DNA of 54,149 nt from Casp-actino8 sp037147055 (lineage in GTDB: Bacteria; Actinomycetota; Acidimicrobiia; Acidimicrobiales; Ilumatobacteraceae): the NCBI GenBank assembly GCA_037147055.1, contig JBAWVW010000005.1, forward strand, positions 1-54,149, read 5' to 3'. The position numbers and the translations under genes were made by a program. The notes beneath the pieces were generated by a model. That model did not search any database. It had not been told where the DNA came from and saw nothing but the letters and a program-made list of their open reading frames with translations. Below, in pieces: positions 1 to 8,006 of the stretch (the first letter of the stretch is position 1; each line of letters opens with the position of its first letter).

Positions 1-21
1 GGCAGCACTGATTGAACACTG

Positions 22-750
22 ATGAGGTCCCCTTTGACTCCTAACAACCAACTTTCCTACGAATCGGGATCCGACGGTTCGAGCGCCGGTCGACTTCTGC
101 GACGCGTCATGGTTGTCATCCTGAGTCTTATTTCCACCCTGCTCCCTTTGAGTGCGGGTGCGGCGCATGCGGCCCCGTCTGTTGCCCAACAGAAAAGCAC
201 CACACCGCAGTTTGATCGAGTGTCCTTGACAGCGTTGCTGGCACTTGACGAAATCAATAATGGAGTGACTCGTGTTGATCGACCGCCAGTGCTCTCGGCG
301 AAGTATGTAGCGCTGCGAGATGAGATAGCCGGCCTAGTCGCCAGCCGACTTTGGATTTCACGCGACGATTTAAGCGATGCATGGGCGAGGGCAGACACCG
401 ATCACCAAATTGCTTTGTTGGCGGCATTTTCGCAACTCGGAGTTCCCTATAAAAAATTCGCCATGAAACCTGGCGTGGCCTTGGACTGTTCTGGACTGAC
501 ATCATTTGCATGGGGAGAAGCGGGCTTCTTCATTGAACACAACTCGTACCGTCAAATCAAAGACTCCGAACCTCGCACGATATGGTCCGCTCAGGCGGGG
601 GACTTGGTGCGCTATCCGGGTCACGTGATGATGTGGTTAGGTGCAGGCCTAGCAGTCATTCATGCGCCGGAGGCTGGGCGATTTGTAGAAGTAAAAATCA
701 TGGGAAGTTCTAGTTTGCGCCGAAGTACCTTCGGCGATCCCAGCGAGTGA
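22..750 (+). CDS. Secreted NlpC/P60-family cell wall hydrolase
   Basis: This is a probable secreted peptidoglycan endopeptidase of the NlpC/P60 cysteine peptidase fold. A basic N-terminus is followed by a hydrophobic stretch at residues 30-48 and an A-H-A type signal cleavage region near residue 50. The catalytic Cys is C156 in the motif DCSGLTSFAWG, followed by H201 in GHVMMWLG and H214 in IHAPEAG, which is the order expected for the family. Residues 55-130 are an undefined spacer domain. A later start at Met30 (base 109) would still leave a signal peptide. No clear ribosome site precedes either start. The substrate bond cannot be told from sequence. Confidence 0.85.
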   Translation: MRSPLTPNNQLSYESGSDGSSAGRLLRRVMVVILSLISTLLPLSAGAAHAAPSVAQQKSTTPQFDRVSLTALLALDEINNGVTRVDRPPVLSAKYVALRDEIAGLVASRLWISRDDLSDAWARADTDHQIALLAAFSQLGVPYKKFAMKPGVALDCSGLTSFAWGEAGFFIEHNSYRQIKDSEPRTIWSAQAGDLVRYPGHVMMWLGAGLAVIHAPEAGRFVEVKIMGSSSLRRSTFGDPSE

Positions 751-770
751 AAATACCGTTTTTGACGGCC

Positions 771-1427
771 TCAGCCGGCGAATTGGTCAGCGTTTGCAAC
801 GAGCGTGACGGAGATCGCGGATATTGATAAATCGGCGGTCTCGAGACTGGCGAGGACTCCCAAATTGTCGAAAGCACAATAGGTCTTAGTCTGAGTTGTT
901 GCGTTGCTATCAACTATTGGTAAGCCTGTGCAGGTTGTGGGTTGATCATTGACGCTCGAAGTTGTGCTGATACCCGCACCCACAGCGACCCGAGTATCTT
1001 GCAAGATCCTCTCGATAGCAGAACTCTGAAAAATTGTTGAAACAAGTTGACGGTCAGAAACGCGCGACTCGTCGATGCCGGGTTTGCATTCTCCAGTGGT
1101 TGTGGAGCACGTGAATGATGTGCCGTCTGTGGCATAGACGAAACGTACGTCTCCGACAGAAATGCTGCGACCGAAATCGGGGTGATGAGCAAATGTGGCG
1201 TCGCTGGAAAGATTGCCGAACTTGGTGAGCACTCGGTAGTTGACGGTGAAGGTCGATGTCGCCCCTGAGGTCAAAATATCGATCACCTTCTGTGCTGATT
1301 GATCCTCCACCGAGGGAACTGTCACAGGTGGGACAAGCGTGGGTCGGGGTCCAGTGAAACAACCCTGAAGAAGTAATCCAGTGGTGAGCAACGTCAGAGT
1401 CATGCGACCCACTGGGAAGAACTTCAT
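771..1427 (-). CDS. Putative lipoprotein of unknown function
   Basis: I do not recognise the family. The N-terminus has a short positive region, a hydrophobic stretch and a lipobox-like LLQGC with Cys23, so it is probably a lipid-anchored exported protein of 218 residues. The mature part is rich in Ser and Thr and contains a pair of Cys residues (SFTCSTTTGECKPG) that could form a disulfide, plus two more further on. The layout resembles mycobacterial-type small lipoproteins, but that is only an impression. The start is supported by a TAGGCT box 6 bases upstream, suggesting a leaderless transcript. It is convergent with the NlpC/P60 gene and divergent from the membrane protein gene. Confidence 0.6.
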   Translation of the reverse strand: MKFFPVGRMTLTLLTTGLLLQGCFTGPRPTLVPPVTVPSVEDQSAQKVIDILTSGATSTFTVNYRVLTKFGNLSSDATFAHHPDFGRSISVGDVRFVYATDGTSFTCSTTTGECKPGIDESRVSDRQLVSTIFQSSAIERILQDTRVAVGAGISTTSSVNDQPTTCTGLPIVDSNATTQTKTYCAFDNLGVLASLETADLSISAISVTLVANADQFAG

Positions 1428-1433
1428 CTTTAC

Positions 1434-1439
1434 AGCCTA
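1434..1439 (-). promoter_or_regulatory. -10 box TAGGCT of leaderless lipoprotein gene
   Basis: Read on the minus strand, TAGGCT is followed by 6 bases and then the ATG ending at 1427. This spacing puts transcription start at or next to the start codon. No -35 box was recognised. Confidence 0.5.
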
Positions 1440-1486
1440 GGTGGAAGTCACAGTTTTGGAATTGTCGCACGGCGTAGTGCTGCTCG

Positions 1487-1492
1487 TATCGT
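1487..1492 (+). promoter_or_regulatory. -10 box TATCGT of leaderless membrane-protein gene
   Basis: TATCGT is followed by 7 bases and the GTG at 1500. It supports that GTG as the true start; the ATG at 1498 is out of frame and stops at once. Confidence 0.5.
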
Positions 1493-1499
1493 AAGAGAT

Positions 1500-2279
1500 G
1501 TGATCAAACTTGACGCCGCAACCGTTTTCTTACAATGGTCGGTCGGCGGAATGTTGGGTTGCTGGTTTACCACTCGACATCGTCAAGTTGGTCTTGGTTA
1601 CGGCTGGCTACTGCGCTCGATCTATGTCGTGATGGCTGTCAGTGCGGCATTTATCGGCTTTGCTTCGGGGTCGTCATCGATGGCCGAGACGATACGCAAC
1701 ATTGGTGCAATCGCCGTTGCAGGAACCGCGAGCTTTGGCTTGGCTCAAAGTATTGTGCGGCGCAAAGAAGCTTCCGGCAATAAGCAGTTTCAACCAAGTA
1801 TTGACTTGTGGCCAGTGGCCGTTGGTCTGATCGCCTTAGTCGCATGCGGCGTCAGTGATGGTGGCAATGACACAGTGGCGATAGTGCGGACAGTTGTCGG
1901 TGCGGCATTTCTCGGTTTTGTTTCTGATGCGATGTTGCTCGGGCATTGGTATCTGGTACAGCCCGGTTTGCCACGCCGCCATGTCAACGAAATCGTACGC
2001 ATGTTTTTATATATTTGGCCGCTCGAAGTCGTCGTGATGTTGATTCCGACTGGAATGTTCAGCGTCTTTACCGGCTCGGTCGATGATGGATGGAGTGGTC
2101 AACTCGGCTGGTTCTGGGGGGCATGCGCGATCACGACTGGGGTATTAGGGGTCGTCACTCTGAAGGCCTTACAGGAGCGCTCCTATTCAGCAGTGATGGC
2201 TGCCACGGGATTGATGTACTTGGCGATTCTGACTTCTTTTGGAACTGATTTAGTGGCCCGCGCGGTGCTTGCTGGTTGA
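1500..2279 (+). CDS. Multi-pass membrane protein, unknown function
   Basis: The 259-residue product is almost entirely hydrophobic, with about seven or eight predicted membrane segments separated by short loops. I recognise no motif or transporter signature. The start is a GTG placed 7 bases after a TATCGT box. It is divergent from the lipoprotein gene (72 bases between starts) and convergent with the CaiB gene. Function is unknown. Confidence 0.7.
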   Translation: MIKLDAATVFLQWSVGGMLGCWFTTRHRQVGLGYGWLLRSIYVVMAVSAAFIGFASGSSSMAETIRNIGAIAVAGTASFGLAQSIVRRKEASGNKQFQPSIDLWPVAVGLIALVACGVSDGGNDTVAIVRTVVGAAFLGFVSDAMLLGHWYLVQPGLPRRHVNEIVRMFLYIWPLEVVVMLIPTGMFSVFTGSVDDGWSGQLGWFWGACAITTGVLGVVTLKALQERSYSAVMAATGLMYLAILTSFGTDLVARAVLAG

Positions 2280-2294
2280 GCCACTTTGCAAGAC

Positions 2295-2323
2295 GCGGAT
2301 CTGACAGTGATCGCCAGATTCGC
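2295..2323. terminator. Possible hairpin between convergent genes
   Basis: GCGGATCTG and CAGATTCGC pair with one G-U wobble around an 11-base loop. It lies between the convergent membrane-protein and CaiB genes, so it could end transcription from both sides. There is no T-run. Confidence 0.3.
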
Positions 2324-2338
2324 ACATAGGTCGAGCGT

Positions 2339-3538
2339 TTAGAAAATGATGCCGGAGGCTCTCAAAGCGGCAGCATCTAGCCCTATTTCGGCAACAATTT
2401 CATCACTATGTTCGCCAGGAGTCGGGGCAAAAATTCCGACCATGGCTGGAGTCTCAGAAAACCGCGCGGCTGGTCGAGGTTCACGAACGCGACCAGCCGT
2501 GGGATGTTGGCGTTCAACAAAAACTTGATTGTTGACGATCTGAGGTTGTGAGGGGAGTTCGGGGAGTGTCACCACAGATGCTGCGGGCACATCAAAGGAT
2601 TGGGCTCGGGCCACAAACTCTTTGGTGAGCTGTTGTGCCGAAAGTTGTGTCATGACAGGCACAAGTTCGGAGGCATTCATCGTGCGCGCGGCCATTGTGG
2701 CAAAACGTTCGTCGTCAGCAAGGTCGGGTCGCCCAAAGGTATGGCAGAGACCGCGGAACTCACTATCGCTGACAACGGCGACAGCGGCGAAGCCATCTTG
2801 TAGACGAGTGATGCCGTAGTTCTGACCAATAGTTGGAGTGCGGTTGGCGTCATCATCAAGAAGCACTGCGTCCATGCCAGAATCTGGCCACATAAACGCC
2901 ACTGCGGCATCGAGCATTGCCAGCACGATGTGTTGGCCTTGGGCGTTACCCGCCGCTCTGGCATAGAGCGCTGATGAAATTGCCTGTGCAGCAGTCAGCG
3001 ATGTGACTTTGTCGCATAAGAGTGTGCGAAATAACGCAGGTTCCCCGTCGCGCGGATCGGTTTGCACACTTGCTAAACCAGAGGCTGCTTGAATCACGTT
3101 GTCGTACACTCGGTGGCCGCTATCGGGGCCATCAGGTCCGTAGCCGCTGATGCTGACATAAATGAGATTCGGGTTGATGGTTTTGAGGTCCTCGTAACCG
3201 ATACCGAGACGTTCAACCGCTCCTGGACGAAAGTTCTGAATCACGACATCGGCAGTAGCCGCCAACTTTTTGAGAACATCAATTCCTTGTGGGCTTTTGA
3301 GATCAACGACTAATGAGCGTTTGCCGCGGTTGTTGTTGATAAAGATTCCTGTCATGCCACCCTTTGACGAACCGAGGTAACGCATGAAATCACCAACGCC
3401 TGGGCTTTCAATCTTGATCACGTCTGCGCCCTGATCAGCCAGCATCATGGCGGCCAACGGACCAGAGATCATCACCGAGAGATCAAGGACCTTGACTCCT
3501 TGCAGCGGCCCATGTGCAGCGTCGTGATTTTTTGTCAT
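2339..3538 (-). CDS. CaiB/BaiF family (class III) CoA-transferase
   Basis: The protein moves CoA between carboxylic acids through an enzyme-bound mixed anhydride, as in the CaiB/BaiF (class III) family. It opens with the family hallmark LQGVKVLDLSVMISGPLA, then ADQGADVIKIESPGVGD. The catalytic Asp is expected in the segment YDNVIQAASG. NNNRGKRSLVVDLK and ADVVIQNFRPGAVERLGIGYEDL are also typical. Length is about 400 residues, normal for the family. The start used is the Met with the usual short leader; an upstream GTG at 3574 would add 12 residues. The acid substrate cannot be assigned; neighbours are not metabolically linked to it. Confidence 0.88.
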   Translation of the reverse strand: MTKNHDAAHGPLQGVKVLDLSVMISGPLAAMMLADQGADVIKIESPGVGDFMRYLGSSKGGMTGIFINNNRGKRSLVVDLKSPQGIDVLKKLAATADVVIQNFRPGAVERLGIGYEDLKTINPNLIYVSISGYGPDGPDSGHRVYDNVIQAASGLASVQTDPRDGEPALFRTLLCDKVTSLTAAQAISSALYARAAGNAQGQHIVLAMLDAAVAFMWPDSGMDAVLLDDDANRTPTIGQNYGITRLQDGFAAVAVVSDSEFRGLCHTFGRPDLADDERFATMAARTMNASELVPVMTQLSAQQLTKEFVARAQSFDVPAASVVTLPELPSQPQIVNNQVFVERQHPTAGRVREPRPAARFSETPAMVGIFAPTPGEHSDEIVAEIGLDAAALRASGIIF

Positions 3539-3728
3539 GACTGATCTTCGCGCATCAGACCTGTTGGGCTTCACCCCTGCTGCGGCACGCGATCATGCGG
3601 GAAGGAGAGGTTGATTCGTATCAGGGGCGAGTCGTGTTCACAATCTATGTACCCCACGGAATTAGTTTCGTCGTTTTTTTGCTTGATGAAAATATATACT
3701 GTATCTTGTCTAACGAAAGAGGTTTCTA

Positions 3729-4556
3729 ATGTTTGCTGTTGGTGTATGTGATTTGCCTGAGACTGGTGGCTCAACGTTTGTGTTGATTGCCGGCGTGTTC
3801 TTGTTGGTTGCCGGTGTGATTGTGACGCGTTGGGTGCAGGCATCTGCTAGGCGGATGTCGGTTGTGGTTGCCCCGTTGGTCTTGCTTGGCGGTTTAGTGT
3901 TGGCTCCACAAGTGGCTGATCCGTGTGCACCAGCGACAACGACTGTTCCGTCAGCATCGACAACGACTGTTCCGTCAGCGACAACGACTGTTCCGTCAGC
4001 GACAACGACTGTTCCGCCTGCGTCGACGACGACTGTTGCCTTGACCTGTGCGACTGGTGGCTCGTGTGCCGTGGGGGATATGGGTCCTGGAGGTGGCACA
4101 ATCTTTTATGTTGATGAGACACGTGACGTGGGTTCTCAATACCTTGAGGCAGCGTGCGCTGGCTGGCAAAACAACTGTGACGCGACGACTGCTGATCCGC
4201 AATCTGATTGGGGCTGTTTCGCTTCGCTAATCTCGGGTGCTGATGGAACGGGGATATGGACTGGTGAACAGAACACGACCGACATTGTGGCTGGCTGTAC
4301 GACTCCAGGTATTGCAGCCGATCTTGCGGACGATTTGGTGTTGGGTGGCCAGTCTGACTGGTTTTTGCCGTCAAAATATGAGCTGAATCAGATGTATATC
4401 CAGCAGACAGCAATTGGTGGTTTTTCTACTGACTTCTATTGGAGTTCTTCTGAGTTCGACGACTACTTCGCGTGGTACCAGATTTTCTACGACGGCGGTC
4501 AGTACTACGACATCAAGGACTTCACGTTCTACGTCCGTCCTGTGCGGGCTTTTTAA
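3729..4556 (+). CDS. Surface protein: N-terminal LPETG anchor, TTTVP repeats, Lcl/DUF1566-like C-terminus
   Basis: This is a mosaic 275-residue envelope protein. Residues 9-42 form a complete cell-wall sorting signal (LPETGG, hydrophobic segment, basic tail), but at the N-terminus instead of the C-terminus. A second hydrophobic segment follows (about 44-62), then a Thr/Pro/Ser linker of five TTTVP-type repeats, then a C-terminal domain resembling the Lcl/DUF1566 C-type-lectin-like fold (GDMGPGGGTIFYVDE, WFLPSKYELNQMY, YWSSSE, AWY, VRPVRAF). A ribosome site (AAAGAGG) sits 7 bases before the ATG. The last 27 codons before the VRPVR tail switch strongly to NNC codons. Flanking DNA is AT-rich. 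Ligand unknown. Confidence 0.7.
   Translation: MFAVGVCDLPETGGSTFVLIAGVFLLVAGVIVTRWVQASARRMSVVVAPLVLLGGLVLAPQVADPCAPATTTVPSASTTTVPSATTTVPSATTTVPPASTTTVALTCATGGSCAVGDMGPGGGTIFYVDETRDVGSQYLEAACAGWQNNCDATTADPQSDWGCFASLISGADGTGIWTGEQNTTDIVAGCTTPGIAADLADDLVLGGQSDWFLPSKYELNQMYIQQTAIGGFSTDFYWSSSEFDDYFAWYQIFYDGGQYYDIKDFTFYVRPVRAF
3933..4040 (+). repeat. Five tandem 21-24 bp units coding TTTVP linker
   Basis: Units begin at 3933, 3954, 3978, 3999 and 4020. The core of most is ACAACGACTGTTCCG. The second unit is 24 bases and the last is diverged. They encode A(S)TTTVPS-type linker repeats and stay in frame, so copy number can change without breaking the gene. Confidence 0.9.
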
Positions 4557-4580
4557 CTATTTATCTATTTATCTATTTAA
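4557..4580. repeat. Triplicated 8-bp CTATTTAT repeat
   Basis: Three direct copies of CTATTTAT (the last ending AA) directly follow the stop codon of the surface-protein gene, in an AT-rich stretch. Confidence 0.85.
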
Positions 4581-4581
4581 T

Positions 4582-4627
4582 TTTTCTTACGTTCTCGCCG
4601 CTTTCGGCGGCGTGAACATAAGAAAAA
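4582..4627. terminator. Bidirectional terminator-like hairpin
   Basis: An inner stem CGCCGC/GCGGCG and outer arms GTTC/GAAC extend into TTTTCTTAC opposite ATAAGAAAA. With T-rich sequence on one side and A-rich on the other it can work in both directions, which fits the convergent surface-protein and amidase genes. Confidence 0.7.
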
Positions 4628-4663
4628 AATTTTGGCTTTAGCGTTTGAGTTAAATAAGACTCT

Positions 4664-6085
4664 TTAAGCAACTAGTGGCCATGGTTGAATGCGTTCAACG
4701 CCAAGTGCGATATCGAGCAGGAGTTGTTCAGTGAAATGGCGTGACACGATTTGCAAGCCCACAGGAAGGCCATCAACGAAGCCCGAGGGAATGGAAATAG
4801 CGGGGTTGCCGTGAATATTGGCGGGGAAGGTCAAGCGACCGTTGTTCCCTGCCCCTCCGTGAACGCCTCCAAATTTTGATGGCAGGGGACCCTCAGCCGC
4901 AAATGCCACATCAGGGTTAGATGCAGTGATCACGAGATCAACTCCATGAGTGAGGTGAAATATCTCGGCCATACGTTCATTCACAGCGGTCCGCCGAGCC
5001 TCAATGCGGGCACGGGCTTCGGGGCCATAACGCTCCATCGTGCTTGCTAAGCCAAAACTAATTTCTGGTGTGAGAACATCGGCGCAGTCCGGCCAACGAT
5101 CACCGAGTTGGGCATGAATGGAGAGCATCCCACTGATACTCCATGCGGCACCCATACTCGGCACTGTTGTGTCAATGTCACGGCGTTTCCATTGGTGCTC
5201 TTTCATTAAACGATCAGCGTGAGCGCTCAGCACTTCCCACATTTTTGGTGAGACCACTGCGCCACCCCAGTCGGGGACAACTGCGACTCGAAGTCCGCGC
5301 AGAGCATCGGCGAAAGTCCCAAGATGTGGTTCCCACGGCGCAACCGAAGGCAGGCTGAGTGGATCGCGTGGGTCATGACCAGACGTGACATCGAACCAAC
5401 GTGCCGTATCGCGCACGCTGCGAGACACGCAACCAGTGACAGTGGTGATATTCCCCAATTGAACTTTTGGAGCGCGCGGGATGCGTCCGTATGTGGCCTT
5501 CAACCCAACAAGCCCAGTAAAGCCTGCGGGAATTCGGATAGATCCACCACCATCGCCAGCAGTAGCCAAGGTGACTAGGCCCCCTGCAACTGCGGCGGCA
5601 CTACCACCCGATGAACCACCGGGTGTACGGCCGTGCTGCCAAGGATTATGAGTTGCTCCATGCATCACAGTGCGCGTGACATTGACGCCACCGAATTCGC
5701 TGGCCGTCGTTTGACCGATGAGAACAACCCCTGCAGTTTCGAGACGCTCAACCATGACCGATGAAAAATCGGCGACGATGTCACTGAGGGCCACACAGGC
5801 TTCGGTGTCTGGCCAACCCGCTACCTGATCAAGTTCCTTGACGCCGATCGGAACGCCACCAAAGGGCAAGTTGATATCTGCTGAACGCGCCGCGACATAG
5901 GCGCGTTCTTGATCGAGATGTCCAAAGGCGTTGAGATCGCTTGAGGCGATGGCGGCATATGTGGCGTCCAGTTCTTCAACGGGGGAACGCTCACCCGAGC
6001 GAAAGGCATCCACCAGCGAGCAGGCATCGCCTTGCCATGTTGATGCGGAATTTGAATTTGATTTTGAGTGAGAAGTCACAGCCAT
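4664..6085 (-). CDS. Amidase (amidase signature family)
   Basis: The enzyme hydrolyses an amide to acid and ammonia or amine with a Ser-cisSer-Lys triad. The Lys is in GVPIGVKELDQVAG, the cis-Ser in the Gly/Ser-rich GGSSGGSAAA, and the nucleophile Ser in DGGGSIRIPAGFTGLVGLK. The C-terminal PANIHGNPAISIPSGF and GLPVGLQIVSRHFTEQLLL are typical of amidases. The start at 6085 is chosen because a TAGCGT box lies 8 bases upstream; the longer frame would overlap the divergent thioesterase gene. No gatB or gatC is next to it, so it is more likely a catabolic amidase than part of the tRNA amidotransferase. Substrate unknown. Confidence 0.88.
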   Translation of the reverse strand: MAVTSHSKSNSNSASTWQGDACSLVDAFRSGERSPVEELDATYAAIASSDLNAFGHLDQERAYVAARSADINLPFGGVPIGVKELDQVAGWPDTEACVALSDIVADFSSVMVERLETAGVVLIGQTTASEFGGVNVTRTVMHGATHNPWQHGRTPGGSSGGSAAAVAGGLVTLATAGDGGGSIRIPAGFTGLVGLKATYGRIPRAPKVQLGNITTVTGCVSRSVRDTARWFDVTSGHDPRDPLSLPSVAPWEPHLGTFADALRGLRVAVVPDWGGAVVSPKMWEVLSAHADRLMKEHQWKRRDIDTTVPSMGAAWSISGMLSIHAQLGDRWPDCADVLTPEISFGLASTMERYGPEARARIEARRTAVNERMAEIFHLTHGVDLVITASNPDVAFAAEGPLPSKFGGVHGGAGNNGRLTFPANIHGNPAISIPSGFVDGLPVGLQIVSRHFTEQLLLDIALGVERIQPWPLVA

Positions 6086-6093
6086 GGGTTGAG

Positions 6094-6099
6094 ACGCTA
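6094..6099 (-). promoter_or_regulatory. -10 box TAGCGT of leaderless amidase gene
   Basis: Minus-strand TAGCGT is followed by 8 bases and the ATG ending at 6085. It sits only 9 bases from the divergent -10 box at 6109. Confidence 0.5.
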
Positions 6100-6108
6100 G
6101 TCGCCGTC

Positions 6109-6114
6109 TAGAGT
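6109..6114 (+). promoter_or_regulatory. -10 box TAGAGT of leaderless thioesterase gene
   Basis: TAGAGT is followed by 8 bases and the ATG at 6123. Any -35 element would fall inside the opposite gene's 5-prime coding end. Confidence 0.5.
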
Positions 6115-6122
6115 TCACGACG

Positions 6123-6965
6123 ATGGACAGCCGACAGTTCTTAGGTTTACAAGCCACACACAATCCCCATCGTTGGGTTCTCCCCGTTGTGACTGGTATC
6201 TCAACAGGCGGAGGCTTTCTCTATGGTGGCTGTGGTCTCGGCGCTGCCGTTGCAGCCATGGAGGGCACATCGGGTCGGCGAGCAGTGTGGGCGACCGCTC
6301 AGTATTTGTCCTACGCCAAGCCTGGTGAGGTGATGGATATCGATGTGACTCTCGCAGTCCATGGCCATCAGATCACTCAAGCCCGTGCGGTCTGCCATGT
6401 CGGCGATCGCGAGATATTGACCGTCAATGCCGCTTTGGGTGATCGTGATCTTGAGGCCAGTGGTCAGTGGGAAAAAATGCCACTTGATATTCCTCGTCCG
6501 CATGAGTGCAAAGAGCGTCCCCATGTTTTGGATTGGTCGGGCACGGTCAGTGGTCGTATGGATCAGCGGATCATCAAGGGTCGTGAAGAAATAGAAGAAC
6601 TTGATGGGACTCCAGGTGACGGACAAGTTTTGTTGTGGTCGCGGATACCTGAAGTGATTGAGGGTATCGATGCCGCAACTCTGGCAATCTTGGGGGACTT
6701 TGTGCCCATGGGTGTCGGACAGTCGCTGGGCATTCGCGGTGGTGGAAATAGTTTGGACAACACCTTACGAATCGGTACCTTGGTGCCGACCGAATGGGTC
6801 TTGCTTGACATTCGGATTCATATGGTTGGGCGCGGTTTCGGTCATGGTCTCGTGCACATGTTTGCCGAAGATGGGACACTGATGGCCACGGCGAGTCAAA
6901 GTTGCATCGTGCGCTTTTGGCGCGATATGCCTGGCCCCGGTCCCGCTGGTAAGGCGAAGAAATAG
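6123..6965 (+). CDS. Acyl-CoA thioesterase-like double-hotdog protein
   Basis: The 280-residue protein resembles the TesB-like acyl-CoA thioesterase group, which hydrolyses acyl-CoA to free acid and CoA. The first hotdog half has GGGFLYGGCGLGAAVAAME, then ATAQYLSYAKPGEVMDIDV and the strand pattern ITQARAVCHVGDREILTVNAALG. The second half ends with DIRIHMVGRGFGHGLVHMFAEDGTLMATASQSCIVR, the usual closing of these proteins. It is divergent from the amidase with 37 bases between starts and 42 bases upstream of the chosen start of the LLM oxidoreductase, so the latter may be co-transcribed. Acyl chain preference is not visible. Confidence 0.78.
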   Translation: MDSRQFLGLQATHNPHRWVLPVVTGISTGGGFLYGGCGLGAAVAAMEGTSGRRAVWATAQYLSYAKPGEVMDIDVTLAVHGHQITQARAVCHVGDREILTVNAALGDRDLEASGQWEKMPLDIPRPHECKERPHVLDWSGTVSGRMDQRIIKGREEIEELDGTPGDGQVLLWSRIPEVIEGIDAATLAILGDFVPMGVGQSLGIRGGGNSLDNTLRIGTLVPTEWVLLDIRIHMVGRGFGHGLVHMFAEDGTLMATASQSCIVRFWRDMPGPGPAGKAKK

Positions 6966-7007
6966 CCCAAGTCTTTGATGGGGGTTGTCGTCGGCAACAA
7001 TGAAGTC

Positions 7008-8006
7008 ATGACATCTGCACCTTCCTCGTTACCTCGCCGTCCCGGTATGACGGTTCCACTCCCAGGTCATTTACATACTCATCGTGAGCGCCTCAATGAG
7101 TTAGCAGATATGGGCTACACCGACATTTGGTCAGCCGAGTCTGATGGTGCCGACGCTTTCACACCTTTGGCGATGGCGGCGGCTTGGGAACCGCGACTGC
7201 GATTGGGGACCGCAATTGTTCCTGCATATACGCGCTCGCCAGCTTGTTTTGCTCAGAGTGTCGCCAGTATGGCAGATGCCGCTCCTGGTCGTTTCGCCAT
7301 TGGAATTGGGTCAAGTAGCAATGTCATTGTCGAGAAATGGAACGGTGTTCCCTTCGTTGAGCCATACAAAAAGGTGCGCGATGTCGTGCGCTTTTTGAAT
7401 GACGCGCTGTCTGGTGAGAAGGTAGCCAAGTCCTATGACACCTTTGAAGTGAATGGTTTCAAGTTGGGCGTTCGACCAGAGATCAAGCCGAAGATTTTGG
7501 TTGCCGCCTTACGTGAAGGGATGTTGCGTTTAGCGGGGCGGGAATCCGATGGTGCAATCATCAACTGGTTGTCGCCGACCGATGTCAAACGCGTGGCAGA
7601 GGTTGTCAACGGCGAAGCTGGTGGGCAAGAACGCGAGATCGTGGCGCGTATTTTCGTTTGCCCGAGTGAGAACACCGATGTTGTGCGCGCCGCTGGACGT
7701 TTCGCCATTGCTGCGTATCTAAATGTTCCGGTGTACGCCGAGTTCCATCGCTGGTTAGGTCGTGGACCACAGTTGCAAGGTATGTGGGACGCATGGAAGG
7801 CGGGAGATCGTAAGGCTGCTTTGGCAGCGATACCCGACGAAGTCGTTGATGACATCTTGATTCACGGTTCACCAGCTCAGTGTCGGGCCAAGATCCAGCA
7901 GTACTTTGACAATGGTGTCACAACGAGTTCCCTCGCAATTTTGGGACTTGACCCAGAATTGAACTATTGGGAATCGGTGAAAGCTTTATCACCCAGCGCC
8001 GGTTGA
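7008..8006 (+). CDS. LLM-class F420-dependent oxidoreductase
   Basis: This is a TIM-barrel luciferase-like monooxygenase-family protein, most like the actinobacterial F420-dependent group. Visible features are the N-terminal ERLNELADMGYTDIWSAESDGADAFTPLA, RLRLGTAIVPAYTRSP, the glycine-rich APGRFAIGIGSSSNVIVEKWNGV and the C-terminal HGSPAQCRAKIQQYFDNGVTT. About 332 residues, normal length. The ATG at 7008 is preferred over a TTG at 6975, which only adds a poor leader. F420 rather than FMN is inferred from family resemblance. It could be a reductase acting on an acyl-CoA or a xenobiotic; the substrate is unknown. Confidence 0.8.
   Translation: MTSAPSSLPRRPGMTVPLPGHLHTHRERLNELADMGYTDIWSAESDGADAFTPLAMAAAWEPRLRLGTAIVPAYTRSPACFAQSVASMADAAPGRFAIGIGSSSNVIVEKWNGVPFVEPYKKVRDVVRFLNDALSGEKVAKSYDTFEVNGFKLGVRPEIKPKILVAALREGMLRLAGRESDGAIINWLSPTDVKRVAEVVNGEAGGQEREIVARIFVCPSENTDVVRAAGRFAIAAYLNVPVYAEFHRWLGRGPQLQGMWDAWKAGDRKAALAAIPDEVVDDILIHGSPAQCRAKIQQYFDNGVTTSSLAILGLDPELNYWESVKALSPSAG

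Noticed and set aside
2677..2964. Alternative minus-strand frame inside the CaiB gene
   Set aside because: It is out of frame with the clearly conserved CoA-transferase and has no recognisable domain.
3933..4040. Tandem 21-bp repeats as a CRISPR array
   Set aside because: Units are contiguous without spacers, vary in length and encode an in-frame linker.
3847..4413. Long minus-strand frame (188 codons) across the TTTVP repeats
   Set aside because: It is a repeat-driven shadow of the surface-protein gene; it has low-complexity Ser/Gln content and no start signal.
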